Below the pieces are notes generated by a model, which made no database searches, had not been told where the DNA came from, and saw nothing but the letters and a program-made list of their open reading frames with translations. DNA of 64,000 nucleotides, taken from NCBI RefSeq assembly GCF_903819435.1, contig NZ_CAIJDP010000058.1:62001-126000 (forward strand), given 5' to 3'. The translations under genes were made by a program, and so were the position numbers. The stretch comes from Flavobacterium salmonis. Its GTDB lineage: Bacteria > Bacteroidota > Bacteroidia > Flavobacteriales > Flavobacteriaceae. Positions 33,404 through 42,600 of the stretch are shown here, piece after piece (within the stretch, counting starts at the first letter, position 1; the number at the start of each line of letters is the position of its first letter).

Positions 33404-35125
33404 ATGAACACAGAATTATTAGGCGTCATAGGTATTTTTATCCTGACAATTGTTTTAGCGATTCCTTTAGGAAAGTATATTGCTAAAGTTTTTTTAGGAG
33501 ACAAAACGCTTCTTGACCCGATTTTCAATCCAATTGAAAAATTTATTTTTAAAATCAGCGGTATCAATCCAGCTGAAGAAATGAACTGGAAACAGCATCT
33601 AAAAGCACTTTTAAGTATCAATATGCTTTGGTTTTTTCTTTGCTTTTTTGTTTTACTTTTTCAAGGTTCCTTACCATTAAATCCGGACAATAATCCATCA
33701 ATGTCGCCCGATTTGGCATTTAATACGGCTATTTCATTTGTAGTGAATTGCAACTTACAGCATTATTCTGGTGAAACGGGTGTTTCGTACTTATCGCAAA
33801 TGGTTTTGATGTTTTTACAATTCGTTTCAGCTGGAGTAGGAATCGCTGCTGCAGCAATGGTTTTTACCGCTATGCGCGAAAGAACCACAGACAAATTGGG
33901 GAATTTCTACAACTATTTTGTAAAAAGCTGCACTCGTATATTATTACCACTTTCTACAATCGTAGCTATTGCTTTAGTTTTTAGCGGAACTCCAATGACT
34001 TTTGAAGGTAAAGATGCGATCACAACTTTACAAGGCGATCACGTTGAAGTTTCACGCGGACCCGCTGCTGCTTTTATTGCGATTAAACATATTGGTACAA
34101 ACGGCGGTGGATTTTTTGGAGCTAACTCGGCCCATCCTTTAGAAAACCCAACTTATTTTACGAATGCGATTGAACTTTGGGCGCAGATGATTGTTCCCTT
34201 TGCGATGATCTTTGCACTTGGTTTCTTCCTTAATAAAAGAAAATTCGCTTATATCATTTTTGCTGTAATGACAGTTGGATTTTTACTCTTGGTAATTCCG
34301 ACAATGTCAAGCGAAATCAAGGGAAATCCTGCTATCGAAAAAATGGGAATCTCTCAATTAAACGGAGCAATGGAAGGAAAAGAAGTTCGCTTTGGGCCAG
34401 CTATTTCAGGTTTCTGGAGTATTGCTACAACGGTAATTTCTACAGGATCTGTCAACAGTATGCACGATAGTTCAATGCCAATGTCCGGAACTATGCAATT
34501 ATTATCTATGATGGTAAATGCCTTTTACGGCGGATGTGGTGTTGGTATTTTGAACTACTATATTTTCATTATTCTGGCTGTATTTATCTCCGGATTAATG
34601 GTTGGTCGAACACCAGAATTTTTAGGAAAGAAAATCGAAGCGCGAGAAGTTAAAATTGCCGCTTTTATCGCCATTCTTCATCCATTACTAATATTATCCG
34701 GAACTGCTTTAGCTTCTTATTTTGCTGCACATGATACTGCAATGGGTTATTGGTTTAACGGAAATGCAACAGGCTGGTTAAACAATCCTGGTAACCACGG
34801 ATTCTCAGAAATGTTATACGAATACACTTCAAGTGCTGCCAATAATGGTTCTGGTTTTGAAGGTTTGGGAGATAATAATCCGTTCTGGAATATCACTACG
34901 GGAATTGTATTGCTGCTAGGACGTTTTATTCCAATCATTGGTCCATTAGCAATTGCAGGTTTACTGGCAGGTAAAAAATACATTCCAGAGAGTGCAGGAA
35001 CTTTAAAGACTGATACCTCGATTTTCGGAATCATGACTTTTGCCGTAATCGCAATTATCGCTGCTTTATCATTCTTCCCAGCGTTGGCACTTGGGCCTTT
35101 AGCGGAATTTTTTACTCTAAAATAA
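33404..35125 (+). CDS. kdpA: Potassium-transporting ATPase subunit A
   Basis: Potassium-selective channel-like subunit of the Kdp complex in the inner membrane. 573 residues with ten or so transmembrane helices. Selectivity-filter-like motifs are present: VVNCNLQHYSGE, GTNGGGFFGANSAHPLENP and STGSVNSMHDS. The protein starts MNTELLGVIGIFILTIVLAIPLGKYIAKVF, a normal KdpA N-terminus. Downstream kdpB is 181 bp away across a palindrome. Confidence 0.97.
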   Translation: MNTELLGVIGIFILTIVLAIPLGKYIAKVFLGDKTLLDPIFNPIEKFIFKISGINPAEEMNWKQHLKALLSINMLWFFLCFFVLLFQGSLPLNPDNNPSMSPDLAFNTAISFVVNCNLQHYSGETGVSYLSQMVLMFLQFVSAGVGIAAAAMVFTAMRERTTDKLGNFYNYFVKSCTRILLPLSTIVAIALVFSGTPMTFEGKDAITTLQGDHVEVSRGPAAAFIAIKHIGTNGGGFFGANSAHPLENPTYFTNAIELWAQMIVPFAMIFALGFFLNKRKFAYIIFAVMTVGFLLLVIPTMSSEIKGNPAIEKMGISQLNGAMEGKEVRFGPAISGFWSIATTVISTGSVNSMHDSSMPMSGTMQLLSMMVNAFYGGCGVGILNYYIFIILAVFISGLMVGRTPEFLGKKIEAREVKIAAFIAILHPLLILSGTALASYFAAHDTAMGYWFNGNATGWLNNPGNHGFSEMLYEYTSSAANNGSGFEGLGDNNPFWNITTGIVLLLGRFIPIIGPLAIAGLLAGKKYIPESAGTLKTDTSIFGIMTFAVIAIIAALSFFPALALGPLAEFFTLK

Positions 35126-35141
35126 AAATGCTGGATAATTT

Positions 35142-35274
35142 AAACACATAGAAACATAGAATTTAAATCTATAAAAAAGAATAAAAAAAAAACTCGTTTT
35201 CACTCATAGCTATGTGAATGTATGCAAGTGAAACGCCTTTTGCGCAAAGTTAAAATATATGTTTCTATGTGTTT
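35142..35274. repeat. Long inverted repeat between kdpA and kdpB
   Basis: Perfect 17-bp arms AAACACATAGAAACATA (35142-35158) and TATGTTTCTATGTGTTT (35258-35274), separated by 99 nt. If transcribed, it would fold into a large stem-loop inside the kdp messenger. Confidence 0.8.
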
Positions 35275-35306
35275 TTAAAAATCAGTTAAACAAAATAATA
35301 TAAAAA

Positions 35307-37364
35307 ATGACAACTAATAAATCCACATCATTGTTTGAAAGTAAACAGGTAAAAGAAGCCTTAGCGCAGTCTTTTGTAAAGCTGAATCCAAAAATGATGA
35401 TCAAAAATCCGGTAATGTTTACCGTAGAAATTGGAACAGCCATTATGTTTGCTGTCTGCATTTCGATCTTAATGGGCGCAAATGACCAAGGAAGTTTTAC
35501 TTATAACTTAATTGTATTTTTAATTTTACTGGCAACGCTTTTATTTGCAAATTTCGCCGAAGCCATTGCTGAAGCAAGAGGAAAAGCACAAGCCGATAGT
35601 TTAAGAAAAACCCGCGAAGAAACTCCTGCAAGACAAATTCTAACTAATGGAGAAATAAAAAATATCAGTTCTTCTGCATTAAAAAAAGACGATATTTTCG
35701 TTTGCGAAGCCGGTGATTTAATTGCTGCCGATGGTGAGATTATCGAAGGTCTGGCTACTATCGACGAAAGTGCCATTACTGGAGAAAGTGCTCCTGTAAT
35801 TCGGGAAGCTGGCGGAGATAAATCATCCGTAACCGGAGGGACAAAAGTATTATCTGATAAAATTAAAGTAAAAGTTACTTCTGAACCTGGCGAAAGTTTT
35901 TTGGATAAAATGATTGCTTTGGTTGAAGGTGCGAGCCGTCAGAAAACACCAAACGAAATTGCCTTAACCATTTTATTAGCCGCATTTACTTTAATTTTCG
36001 TGATTGTGTGCGTTACGCTAAAACCGTTTGCCGACTATGCCAACGCACCCATCACGATCGCGGCTTTCATTGCTTTGTTTGTTTGTTTGATTCCAACTAC
36101 AATTGGAGGTTTGCTTTCTGCGATTGGTATTGCGGGAATGGACAGAGCTTTACGAGCTAACGTAATTACAAAATCGGGTAAAGCGGTTGAAACTGCTGGA
36201 GATATTGATGTTCTGCTTTTGGATAAAACAGGAACAATTACAATTGGAAACAGAAAAGCAACCAATTTTTATCCAACAAAAGGAATTTCTTTAGATGACT
36301 TTATTAAATCTGCCGTGTTGAGTTCACTTGCAGATGATACTCCGGAGGGAAAAAGTATTATCGAATTGAGCAAAACGATCGACTTAAATGGAAAAATACA
36401 ATCTGATATTGCACAATTTACAGAAAACATCTCACACAGTATAAAATTTACGGCCGAAACCAGAACTTCTGGAGTAGTATTAAAAGACGGAACTAACATT
36501 CGAAAAGGCGCACAAGATGCTGCTAAAAACATTGCAGAACAAGCTGGAAATATTTTCCCTAAAGATACTGCCCAACAAGTTATTACGATTTCATCTAACG
36601 GAGGAACTCCATTAGTAGTAATCAAAAACAATGAAGTTCAAGGCGTTATTGAACTTCAGGATATTATAAAAACCGGAATGAAAGAGCGTTTTGAGCGCTT
36701 ACGCAGAATGGGAATCAAAACGGTTATGGTTACAGGAGATAATCCGCTTACGGCAAAATTTATTGCCGAAGCTGCCGGTGTTGATGATTTTATTGCCGAA
36801 GCTAAACCTGAGGATAAAATGAATTATATCAGAAAAGAACAGGCTGAAGGAAGACTAGTTGCCATGATGGGTGACGGAACAAATGATGCTCCTGCCCTTG
36901 CCCAAGCAAATGTTGGAGTTGCCATGAACAGCGGAACTCAAGCAGCAAAAGAAGCCGGAAACATGGTCGATCTTGACAATGACCCAACAAAACTAATTGA
37001 GATTGTTGAAATTGGAAAACAGCTTTTAATGACTCGCGGAACGTTGACTACTTTCTCTATTGCGAATGATGTTGCTAAATATTTTGCCATTGTTCCTGCT
37101 CTTTTTATTACGGCGATTCCGGCATTACAAGGTTTGAATATTATGCATCTGCACAGTCCTGAAAGTGCGATTTTATCTGCTGTAATTTTCAATGCGATTA
37201 TCATTCCAATTTTGATTCCGCTTGCGCTGAAAGGGGTTGATTATCGTCCAATTGGGGCTAGTGCGATCTTAAAAAGAAACCTTTTGATTTATGGTTTAGG
37301 CGGATTGATTGTTCCTTTCATCGGAATTAAAGTAATTGATTTACTTGTAGCACTATTTATGTAA
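35307..37364 (+). CDS. kdpB: Potassium-transporting ATPase subunit B (P-type)
   Basis: ATP-hydrolysing subunit of the Kdp complex. 685 residues. The phosphorylated aspartate is D306 in [19 protein letters not shown] (158-161) with the serine that is inhibited by phosphorylation in E. coli; [31 protein letters not shown] and [31 protein letters not shown] are the hinge motifs. The length is normal. Downstream of the stop a perfect AGATTCTAAG/CTTAGAATCT hairpin (37388-37415) with a T-rich loop precedes kdpC. Confidence 0.98.
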   Translation: MTTNKSTSLFESKQVKEALAQSFVKLNPKMMIKNPVMFTVEIGTAIMFAVCISILMGANDQGSFTYNLIVFLILLATLLFANFAEAIAEARGKAQADSLRKTREETPARQILTNGEIKNISSSALKKDDIFVCEAGDLIAADGEIIEGLATIDESAITGESAPVIREAGGDKSSVTGGTKVLSDKIKVKVTSEPGESFLDKMIALVEGASRQKTPNEIALTILLAAFTLIFVIVCVTLKPFADYANAPITIAAFIALFVCLIPTTIGGLLSAIGIAGMDRALRANVITKSGKAVETAGDIDVLLLDKTGTITIGNRKATNFYPTKGISLDDFIKSAVLSSLADDTPEGKSIIELSKTIDLNGKIQSDIAQFTENISHSIKFTAETRTSGVVLKDGTNIRKGAQDAAKNIAEQAGNIFPKDTAQQVITISSNGGTPLVVIKNNEVQGVIELQDIIKTGMKERFERLRRMGIKTVMVTGDNPLTAKFIAEAAGVDDFIAEAKPEDKMNYIRKEQAEGRLVAMMGDGTNDAPALAQANVGVAMNSGTQAAKEAGNMVDLDNDPTKLIEIVEIGKQLLMTRGTLTTFSIANDVAKYFAIVPALFITAIPALQGLNIMHLHSPESAILSAVIFNAIIIPILIPLALKGVDYRPIGASAILKRNLLIYGLGGLIVPFIGIKVIDLLVALFM

Positions 37365-37475
37365 GATGCTAAGGCGTTAAGTTGCTAAGATTCTAAGTTT
37401 TTTTTCTTAGAATCTTTAAAACTTATTTATCACAATTAAAAAAACTTAGAAACTTAGAGACTTAGTCTCTTAGAA
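37365..37475. repeat. TAAGTTGCTAAG-type tract between kdpB and kdpC
   Basis: Contains GTTAAGTTGCTAAGATTC (from 37376) and a perfect 10-bp hairpin (37388-37397/37406-37415) with an all-T loop, then ACTTAGAAACTTAG repeats. It is the same repeat type as at 8701-8741 and 38045-38078. Confidence 0.65.
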
Positions 37476-37486
37476 ACTTTAAAGAA

Positions 37487-38038
37487 ATGAAAAATCTATT
37501 TTCTATAATAAAACTTACTGCGGTTACACTGATCTTATTCGCAGTTATTTATCCTTTAGCGATTTACGGAATCGCACAAATTGCTCCTAATCAAGGAAAA
37601 GGAGAAACTATTTCGGTTAACGGAAAGGTTGTTGGTTATCAAAAAATCGGTCAAAAATTCGATAAGTCGAATTATTTCTGGGGAAGACCTTCGGCTGTTG
37701 ATTATAATGCGGCAGGAAGTGCCGGAAGTAACAAAGGGCCGAGCAATGCTGAATATTTGGCGTTGGTTCAAAAGAGAATTGATACATTTTTATTGGTTCA
37801 TCCTTATTTGAAAAAATCTGAAATACCAGCTGATATAGTTACAGCTTCCGGAAGTGGTTTAGATCCGAATATTTCTCCGCAAGGGGCTTTTATTCAGGTA
37901 AAACGAATTGCTAAAGAAAGAAAACTGGATGAAGCTAAAGTAAAAGCTTTGGTGAAATCTAAAATTAATACAGCTGTTGTTGGTCCTGAGACCGTGAATG
38001 TTTTGGAATTGAATGTAGCGCTGGATGCGCTTCGCTAG
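37487..38038 (+). CDS. kdpC: Potassium-transporting ATPase subunit C
   Basis: Single-span subunit that couples KdpA and KdpB. 183 residues. N-terminal transmembrane helix (LTAVTLILFAVIYPLAIYGIAQI), then the conserved YFWGRPSAVDYNAAGSAGSNKGPSN and the C-terminal ASGSGLDPNISPQGAFIQVKRIA with LNVALDALR. Normal length and intact. It is followed by 390 bp of repeats before the porin gene. Confidence 0.97.
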   Translation: MKNLFSIIKLTAVTLILFAVIYPLAIYGIAQIAPNQGKGETISVNGKVVGYQKIGQKFDKSNYFWGRPSAVDYNAAGSAGSNKGPSNAEYLALVQKRIDTFLLVHPYLKKSEIPADIVTASGSGLDPNISPQGAFIQVKRIAKERKLDEAKVKALVKSKINTAVVGPETVNVLELNVALDALR

Positions 38039-38044
38039 AAAAGG

Positions 38045-38078
38045 TACTGAGGTTCTGAGTTGCTAAGATTCTAAGGTT
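38045..38078. repeat. TAAGTTGCTAAG-type tract
   Basis: GAGTTGCTAAGATTCTAAGG right after kdpC; same type as 8701-8741 and 37365-37475. Confidence 0.55.
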
Positions 38079-38092
38079 TTCTATGCGCATTC

Positions 38093-38194
38093 TTGTCATT
38101 TCGACGAAGGAGAAATCTTCGCAAGAAGCTCCGCAAAGAATGTCAAATCTGTGGCGATCTAGCAACGAAGATTTCTCCTTCGTCGAAATGACAA
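38093..38194. repeat. Long inverted repeat element, copy 2
   Basis: Perfect 29-bp arms starting TTGTCATTTCGACGAAGGAG (38093-38121) and ending with their complement (38166-38194), loop 44 nt. The arms differ from copy 1 (27664-27765) at paired positions only, so each copy keeps a perfect stem. Confidence 0.88.
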
Positions 38195-38240
38195 ACTGTG
38201 GCGAAAATTGGAATCGAAAAACTGAATTCTACAATTGACA

Positions 38241-38267
38241 CCTAACAGGTTTTTAAAACCTGTTAGG
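38241..38267. repeat. Palindromic repeat CCTAACAGGTTTT/AAAACCTGTTAGG
   Basis: Perfect 13-bp arms around one central base. Partner of the CCCGACAG palindrome at 12635-12667, which differs at two positions in each arm while keeping the pairing. Confidence 0.75.
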
Positions 38268-38310
38268 ATATAAAACTTATTATAATACAAAACGCCTTTT
38301 TTACCCCAAA

Positions 38311-38392
38311 TGCCCTAGCCCCGATAGAAACGAAAATCCTTTTGTTTGGGGTTCCAAACAAAAGATTGTAGTGGATAGCGGGAAATAGCTCC
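38311..38392 (+). ncRNA. Structured element, copy 2 of 4 (probably Flavo-1-type RNA)
   Basis: TGCCCTAGCCCCGATAGAAA start, inner stem TTTTGTTTGG/CCAAACAAAA, and GATAGCGGGAAATAGCTCCT end. Same framework as 8811-8880 with a different inner-stem sequence. Just upstream of the porin gene. Confidence 0.65.
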
Positions 38393-38429
38393 TAAAAAAT
38401 CTACTAATAAATAATTGAATACCACAAAA

Positions 38430-39521
38430 ATGAAAAAAATAATACTTACTGCTTTAATCGCTTTTGGTTGTAGCAATTTACACGCACAGAAAGAATCTAA
38501 AAGTCCGTTTACGTTTTCGGGATATGTTGATGTTTATTACAGTTATGATTTCGGGAAACCGGAAAATCATACGCGTCCCGGATTTATTTATAATTATAAT
38601 AGAAGCAATGAAGTAAACCTGAATCTGGGTTTGGCAAAAGTGAATTATTCGAAGGAAAATGTCCGAGGAAATTTTGCGCTGATGGCGGGAACTTATGCCC
38701 AATATAATATGTCGGCTGAACAGGATTTGCTGAAAAATATTTATGAAGCGAATGTTGGCGTGAAGATTTCTTCGAAACATAATTTATGGATTGATGCGGG
38801 AATTATGCCATCGCATATTGGTTTTGAAAGTGCGATTGGGAAAGACTGTCAAACTTTGACTCGGAGTATTCTGGCTGAGAATTCGCCTTATTATGAAGCG
38901 GGTGTGAAAATTGGTTATACATCAGATTCTGGAGAATGGTATTTGGCTGCGATGTATTTGAACGGCTGGCAGCGAATTCAAAAAATAGACGGAAATCAAA
39001 CTCCGGCTTTTGGAACGCAGATTACTTATAAACCTTCGGATAAAGTCATTTTGAATTGGAGTACTTATGTTGGAAATGAACAGCTGGATATTGATAAAAA
39101 ATGGCGCTATTTCAACAACTTTTACGGACAATTTAAAGTAACGGATAAAACAAATGTTACGGCTGGTTTTGATGTTGGTTCACAGCAATCGGCTAAAAAC
39201 AGTAATAAATACGATACCTGGTTTTCGCCTGTTTTGATTCTGCAATACAAACCGACAGATAAAATTCAACTGGCAGCGCGAGGGGAATATTACAGCGATG
39301 AAAAAGGGGTAATTATCCCGATAGCTATCGGGACAGAAACGCCAAACGGATTTAAAACTTACGGATTTTCAGCTAACTTTGATTACTTAGTTTCTGATAC
39401 TATTATGTTTAGAATTGAAGCGAGAAATCTTTCAAGCAAAGAAGAAATTTTCACAAATAAAGACAATCTTCCAACGGATACGAATACGTTTGTAACGACT
39501 TCCCTGGCGATTTCTTTCTAG
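38430..39521 (+). CDS. Outer-membrane porin, BBP2 type, in the kdp cluster
   Basis: 363 residues from the ATG at 38430 (signal peptide MKKIILTALIAFGCSNLHAQ). The mature part is the putative beta-barrel porin-2 family: FTFSGYVDVYYSYDFG, YNYNRSNEVNLNLGLAKVNY, WIDAGIMPSHIGFESAIGKD and YLAAMYLNGWQRI, ending in strand LAISF. In this cluster it probably lets potassium or related solutes cross the outer membrane, an inference from context. It contains an in-frame 18-bp palindrome (39316-39333, encoding IPIAIG) between strands, near position 296-301. A TTG five codons upstream is rejected as start. Confidence 0.88.
   Translation: MKKIILTALIAFGCSNLHAQKESKSPFTFSGYVDVYYSYDFGKPENHTRPGFIYNYNRSNEVNLNLGLAKVNYSKENVRGNFALMAGTYAQYNMSAEQDLLKNIYEANVGVKISSKHNLWIDAGIMPSHIGFESAIGKDCQTLTRSILAENSPYYEAGVKIGYTSDSGEWYLAAMYLNGWQRIQKIDGNQTPAFGTQITYKPSDKVILNWSTYVGNEQLDIDKKWRYFNNFYGQFKVTDKTNVTAGFDVGSQQSAKNSNKYDTWFSPVLILQYKPTDKIQLAARGEYYSDEKGVIIPIAIGTETPNGFKTYGFSANFDYLVSDTIMFRIEARNLSSKEEIFTNKDNLPTDTNTFVTTSLAISF
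39316..39333. repeat. In-frame palindrome inside the porin gene
   Basis: Perfect 18-bp palindrome TCCCGATAGCTATCGGGA, read as ATC-CCG-ATA-GCT-ATC-GGG. It lies in a loop region between barrel strands and does not break the frame. Confidence 0.85.
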
Positions 39522-39603
39522 CTTTAGGCTATAGGCTTTAAGCGGTAAGCTTTTTAAAGTTATACTGCCTAAAGCCTAAAGCTTATTGATTAAAGCAAAA
39601 ATT

Positions 39604-40728
39604 ATGGAAAACGAAAATAATAACGCACAGCACTTTCTGGATTTGATTCAGAAATCCCGAAAGGGAAAGTTCAAAATCTACATTGGAATGAGCGCCGGTG
39701 TAGGCAAAACTTTCCGTATGCTTCAGGAAGCGCATTCGTTATTGAAAAACGGAATCGATGTAAAAATTGGTTACATCGAAACACATATGCGAAAGGAAAC
39801 GCATGAGTTATTGTCTGGTCTTCCGGTTATTCCGAGGCGGACCATTTTCTATAAAGGAAAAGAACTCGAAGAACTCGACGTTCAGGCAATCATCAACCTT
39901 AGACCAGAAGTGGTTATTGTTGATGAATTGGCGCACACGAACGTTGAAGGAAGCAAAAATGAAAAACGCTGGCAGGATGTTTTAGAGATTTTAGATACGG
40001 GAATTAATGTCATTTCGGCTGTGAATATTCAGCATATTGAAAGTTTAAATTCAGCTGTAAAACGTATAACAAATATTGATGTTCAGGAACGCATTCCCGA
40101 CAATGTTTTACGTTTGGCAGATGAAGTCGTGAATATCGATTTAACATCTGAAGATTTGATTGCACGTTTGAAAGAAGGAAAGATTTATACTCCGGATAAA
40201 ATTCAGACGGCTTTAACGAATTTTTTTAAATCGGAACAAATTCTGCAATTGCGCGAATTGGCTTTGAAAGAAGTAGCAAGTCAAGTGCTTCGAAAAGTAG
40301 AAAGCGAAGTACCTCAGCTTCACGCTTTGCGTCATGAAAAATTGCTAGCCTGTATTAGCAGTAATGATAAAACGGCTAAAATTGTGATCAGAAAAGCAGC
40401 TCGATTGGCAAGCTATTATAACGGAAGCTGGTATGTTTTGTACGTCGAAACTCCTCAGGAAAGCAGTACAAAAATTGCACTTGATAAACAAAGACACTTA
40501 ATTAATAACTTTAAACTTGCCGTGCAATTAGGAGCCGAAGTTATTAAACTCGAAAATTCGAATATTTCCAATGCAATTTTGACAACTGTAGAAGAAAAAC
40601 AAATTACAACTGTCTGCATCGGAAAACCGCATTTGAATTTATTTAAAGTAATTTTGTCTACAACAATTTTCAGGCGTCTGCTAAATAAATTATCATTATC
40701 AAACGTCGATCTTGTTATATTATCGTAA
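39604..40728 (+). CDS. KdpD-type sensor domain protein without kinase
   Basis: 374 residues from the ATG at 39604. The first 210 residues are the KdpD N-terminal domain: GKFKIYIGMSAGVGKTFRMLQEAH with its P-loop, ELLSGLPVIPRR, VIVDELAHTNVEGSKNEKRW and VISAVNIQHIESLNSAVKRI. A universal-stress-protein-like domain follows (about 250-374, LLACISSNDKTAKIVIRKAARLA and VCIGKPH). There are no transmembrane helices and no histidine-kinase domains, so this is a soluble half-KdpD. The kinase half is supplied by the next gene. The N-terminal domain probably senses potassium or c-di-AMP state and modulates that kinase. Confidence 0.92.
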   Translation: MENENNNAQHFLDLIQKSRKGKFKIYIGMSAGVGKTFRMLQEAHSLLKNGIDVKIGYIETHMRKETHELLSGLPVIPRRTIFYKGKELEELDVQAIINLRPEVVIVDELAHTNVEGSKNEKRWQDVLEILDTGINVISAVNIQHIESLNSAVKRITNIDVQERIPDNVLRLADEVVNIDLTSEDLIARLKEGKIYTPDKIQTALTNFFKSEQILQLRELALKEVASQVLRKVESEVPQLHALRHEKLLACISSNDKTAKIVIRKAARLASYYNGSWYVLYVETPQESSTKIALDKQRHLINNFKLAVQLGAEVIKLENSNISNAILTTVEEKQITTVCIGKPHLNLFKVILSTTIFRRLLNKLSLSNVDLVILS

Positions 40729-40800
40729 AATGTTTTTATGTGAGATGTAAGATTTTTCATTTCACATTTTACAGGAAACATTTCACTCAAAAAATAAAAT

Positions 40801-42522
40801 ATGAGAATTAAAACCAAATTGAATCTGGGTGTTGGATTGTTATTTTTGATGATCATCATTCTCTCGTTAGTGAGTGCTTATTCTGTTTTTTTAATTAAGC
40901 AGGACACCGAGAATATTCTGAAATCCAATTACAATACGCTGGAATATTCGCGAAATATGATTTCTGCTTTGGACGGAATTAAATTGGGTTCGAAAGAAAC
41001 CATTCAGAATTTTGAGGAAAATCTCGAAAAGCAAACCCATAATATTACAGAACCAGGCGAAAAGCAGGCAACCGAAAAACTGAAAGAAAGTTTTGCTCTT
41101 TTAGCGAAAAATAATGCCGATGAAGCTGTAAAAGCGCAAATCCGTCAGGATATTTTTGCCATTATGAAACTGAATCTGGATGCCATCAAACAGAAAAGTG
41201 ATATTGCTAAAAAAACGGCAGAAACGTCCAATTTCTCCATTGCTATTGTGGGAACTTTGTGCTTTTTGATAGCGTTTAATTTATTGGTTAATCTGCCAAA
41301 TAACATTGCAAATCCAATTAGGGAATTAACGCTCAGTATTAAGGAAATTGCGAATAAAAACTATTCAGAACGTGTTCATTTTACGAGTCACAGCGAATTT
41401 GGAGATCTTGCAAAATCATTTAATACCATGGCCCAAAAACTGAAAGAATATCACGACAGTAATGTGTATAAACTTCTTTTTGAGAAAAAACGACTGGAAA
41501 CGCTTATCAATAATATGAACGATCCTATTATTGGTTTGGATAACGAAGGTATTGTTTTGTTTGCCAATGATGAAGCACTGAAAATTATTGGTCTGAAATC
41601 AGAAAACATCATTAACACACAGGCATCTGAATTGGCGGTTACGAATGATTTAATCCGTTCTTTAATTTTGAAAGAAAGTGAAAATGAAATTCCGAAAAAA
41701 CAGCCTTTAAAAATATTTGCCAACGGCAAAGAAAGTTACTTTGAAAAAGAAATTCTCAATATTACGATAACACCGACCGGTGAAGAAAAAGAAATCAATA
41801 TTGGCGATGTGATTATTCTGCGAAATATTACGCTTTTTAAAGAACTGGATTTTGCTAAAACTAATTTTATTGCCATCGTTTCGCACGAATTAAAGACGCC
41901 GATTGCCTCTATTAAATTAAGTCTTCAATTGCTTGAAAATGCCAAAACGGGCGATATGAACGATGATCAGAAACAATTGGTTGAAAGCATTAAAGACGAC
42001 AGTCAGCGTTTGTTGAAAATCACAGGGGAATTACTCAATTTATCGCAATTGGAAACCGGAAATATTCAGCTAAATATTGAAAAAAGCAATCCGTATGCAA
42101 TTGTGAATTACGCTGTCGAAGCGGTAAAAGTCCAAGCTGATCAAAAACAAATTCAATTAATTATTAATGCCGCTGAAAATCTCAAAAACGTAAAAGCCGA
42201 TTCCGAAAAAACGGGCTGGGTTTTGATTAATTATTTATCGAACGCTATTCGTTATTCTTCTGAAAAAAGCACGATTTTTATTAAATTAAAAGAAGAAAAT
42301 AATCAGATAGTTTTTCAGGTTATCGATACCGGAAAAGGAATTGACCCCAGATACAAAGACAAAGTTTTTGATAAGTATTTCCAGATTCCGGGAAGTCCAA
42401 AATCAGGAACGGGACTGGGATTGGCAATCAGTAAAGAATTTATAGAAGCTCAAAACGGAACTGTTGGAGTAGAAAGTAATTTAGGATTGGGTAGTACTTT
42501 TTGGTTTGCTTTAAATGTTTAA
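40801..42522 (+). CDS. HAMP-PAS-histidine kinase of the kdp cluster
   Basis: 573 residues. Transmembrane helix 1 (about 7-33), a periplasmic helical domain (40-145), helix 2 (146-168), HAMP (169-222), PAS (232-345, with IGLDNEGIVLFANDEALKIIGL), HisKA with phosphorylated H362 (IVSHELKTP) and HATPase motifs (N box near LINYLSNAIRYS; GKGIDPRYKDKVFDKYFQ; GTGLGLAIS). It lacks the KdpD sensor domain, which is encoded separately just upstream. It should phosphorylate the sigma-54-type regulator at 30744; that partnership is inferred from the cluster. Confidence 0.92.
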   Translation: MRIKTKLNLGVGLLFLMIIILSLVSAYSVFLIKQDTENILKSNYNTLEYSRNMISALDGIKLGSKETIQNFEENLEKQTHNITEPGEKQATEKLKESFALLAKNNADEAVKAQIRQDIFAIMKLNLDAIKQKSDIAKKTAETSNFSIAIVGTLCFLIAFNLLVNLPNNIANPIRELTLSIKEIANKNYSERVHFTSHSEFGDLAKSFNTMAQKLKEYHDSNVYKLLFEKKRLETLINNMNDPIIGLDNEGIVLFANDEALKIIGLKSENIINTQASELAVTNDLIRSLILKESENEIPKKQPLKIFANGKESYFEKEILNITITPTGEEKEINIGDVIILRNITLFKELDFAKTNFIAIVSHELKTPIASIKLSLQLLENAKTGDMNDDQKQLVESIKDDSQRLLKITGELLNLSQLETGNIQLNIEKSNPYAIVNYAVEAVKVQADQKQIQLIINAAENLKNVKADSEKTGWVLINYLSNAIRYSSEKSTIFIKLKEENNQIVFQVIDTGKGIDPRYKDKVFDKYFQIPGSPKSGTGLGLAISKEFIEAQNGTVGVESNLGLGSTFWFALNV

Positions 42523-42557
42523 TTTTTTATCTCAAAACAAGAAACATAAAGTATAGG

Positions 42558-42587
42558 AAACGCCATATTTTGGTTAATATGGCGTTT
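42558..42587. terminator. Bidirectional terminator at the end of the kdp cluster
   Basis: Perfect 12-bp stem AAACGCCATATT/AATATGGCGTTT, T run following, between the convergent kinase gene and permease gene. Confidence 0.88.
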
Positions 42588-42600
42588 TTATTTTACAATC

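Noticed and set aside
37388..37415. Terminator after kdpB
   Set aside because: The T run is in the loop rather than after the stem and the region is a dispersed repeat, so it is listed only as a repeat.
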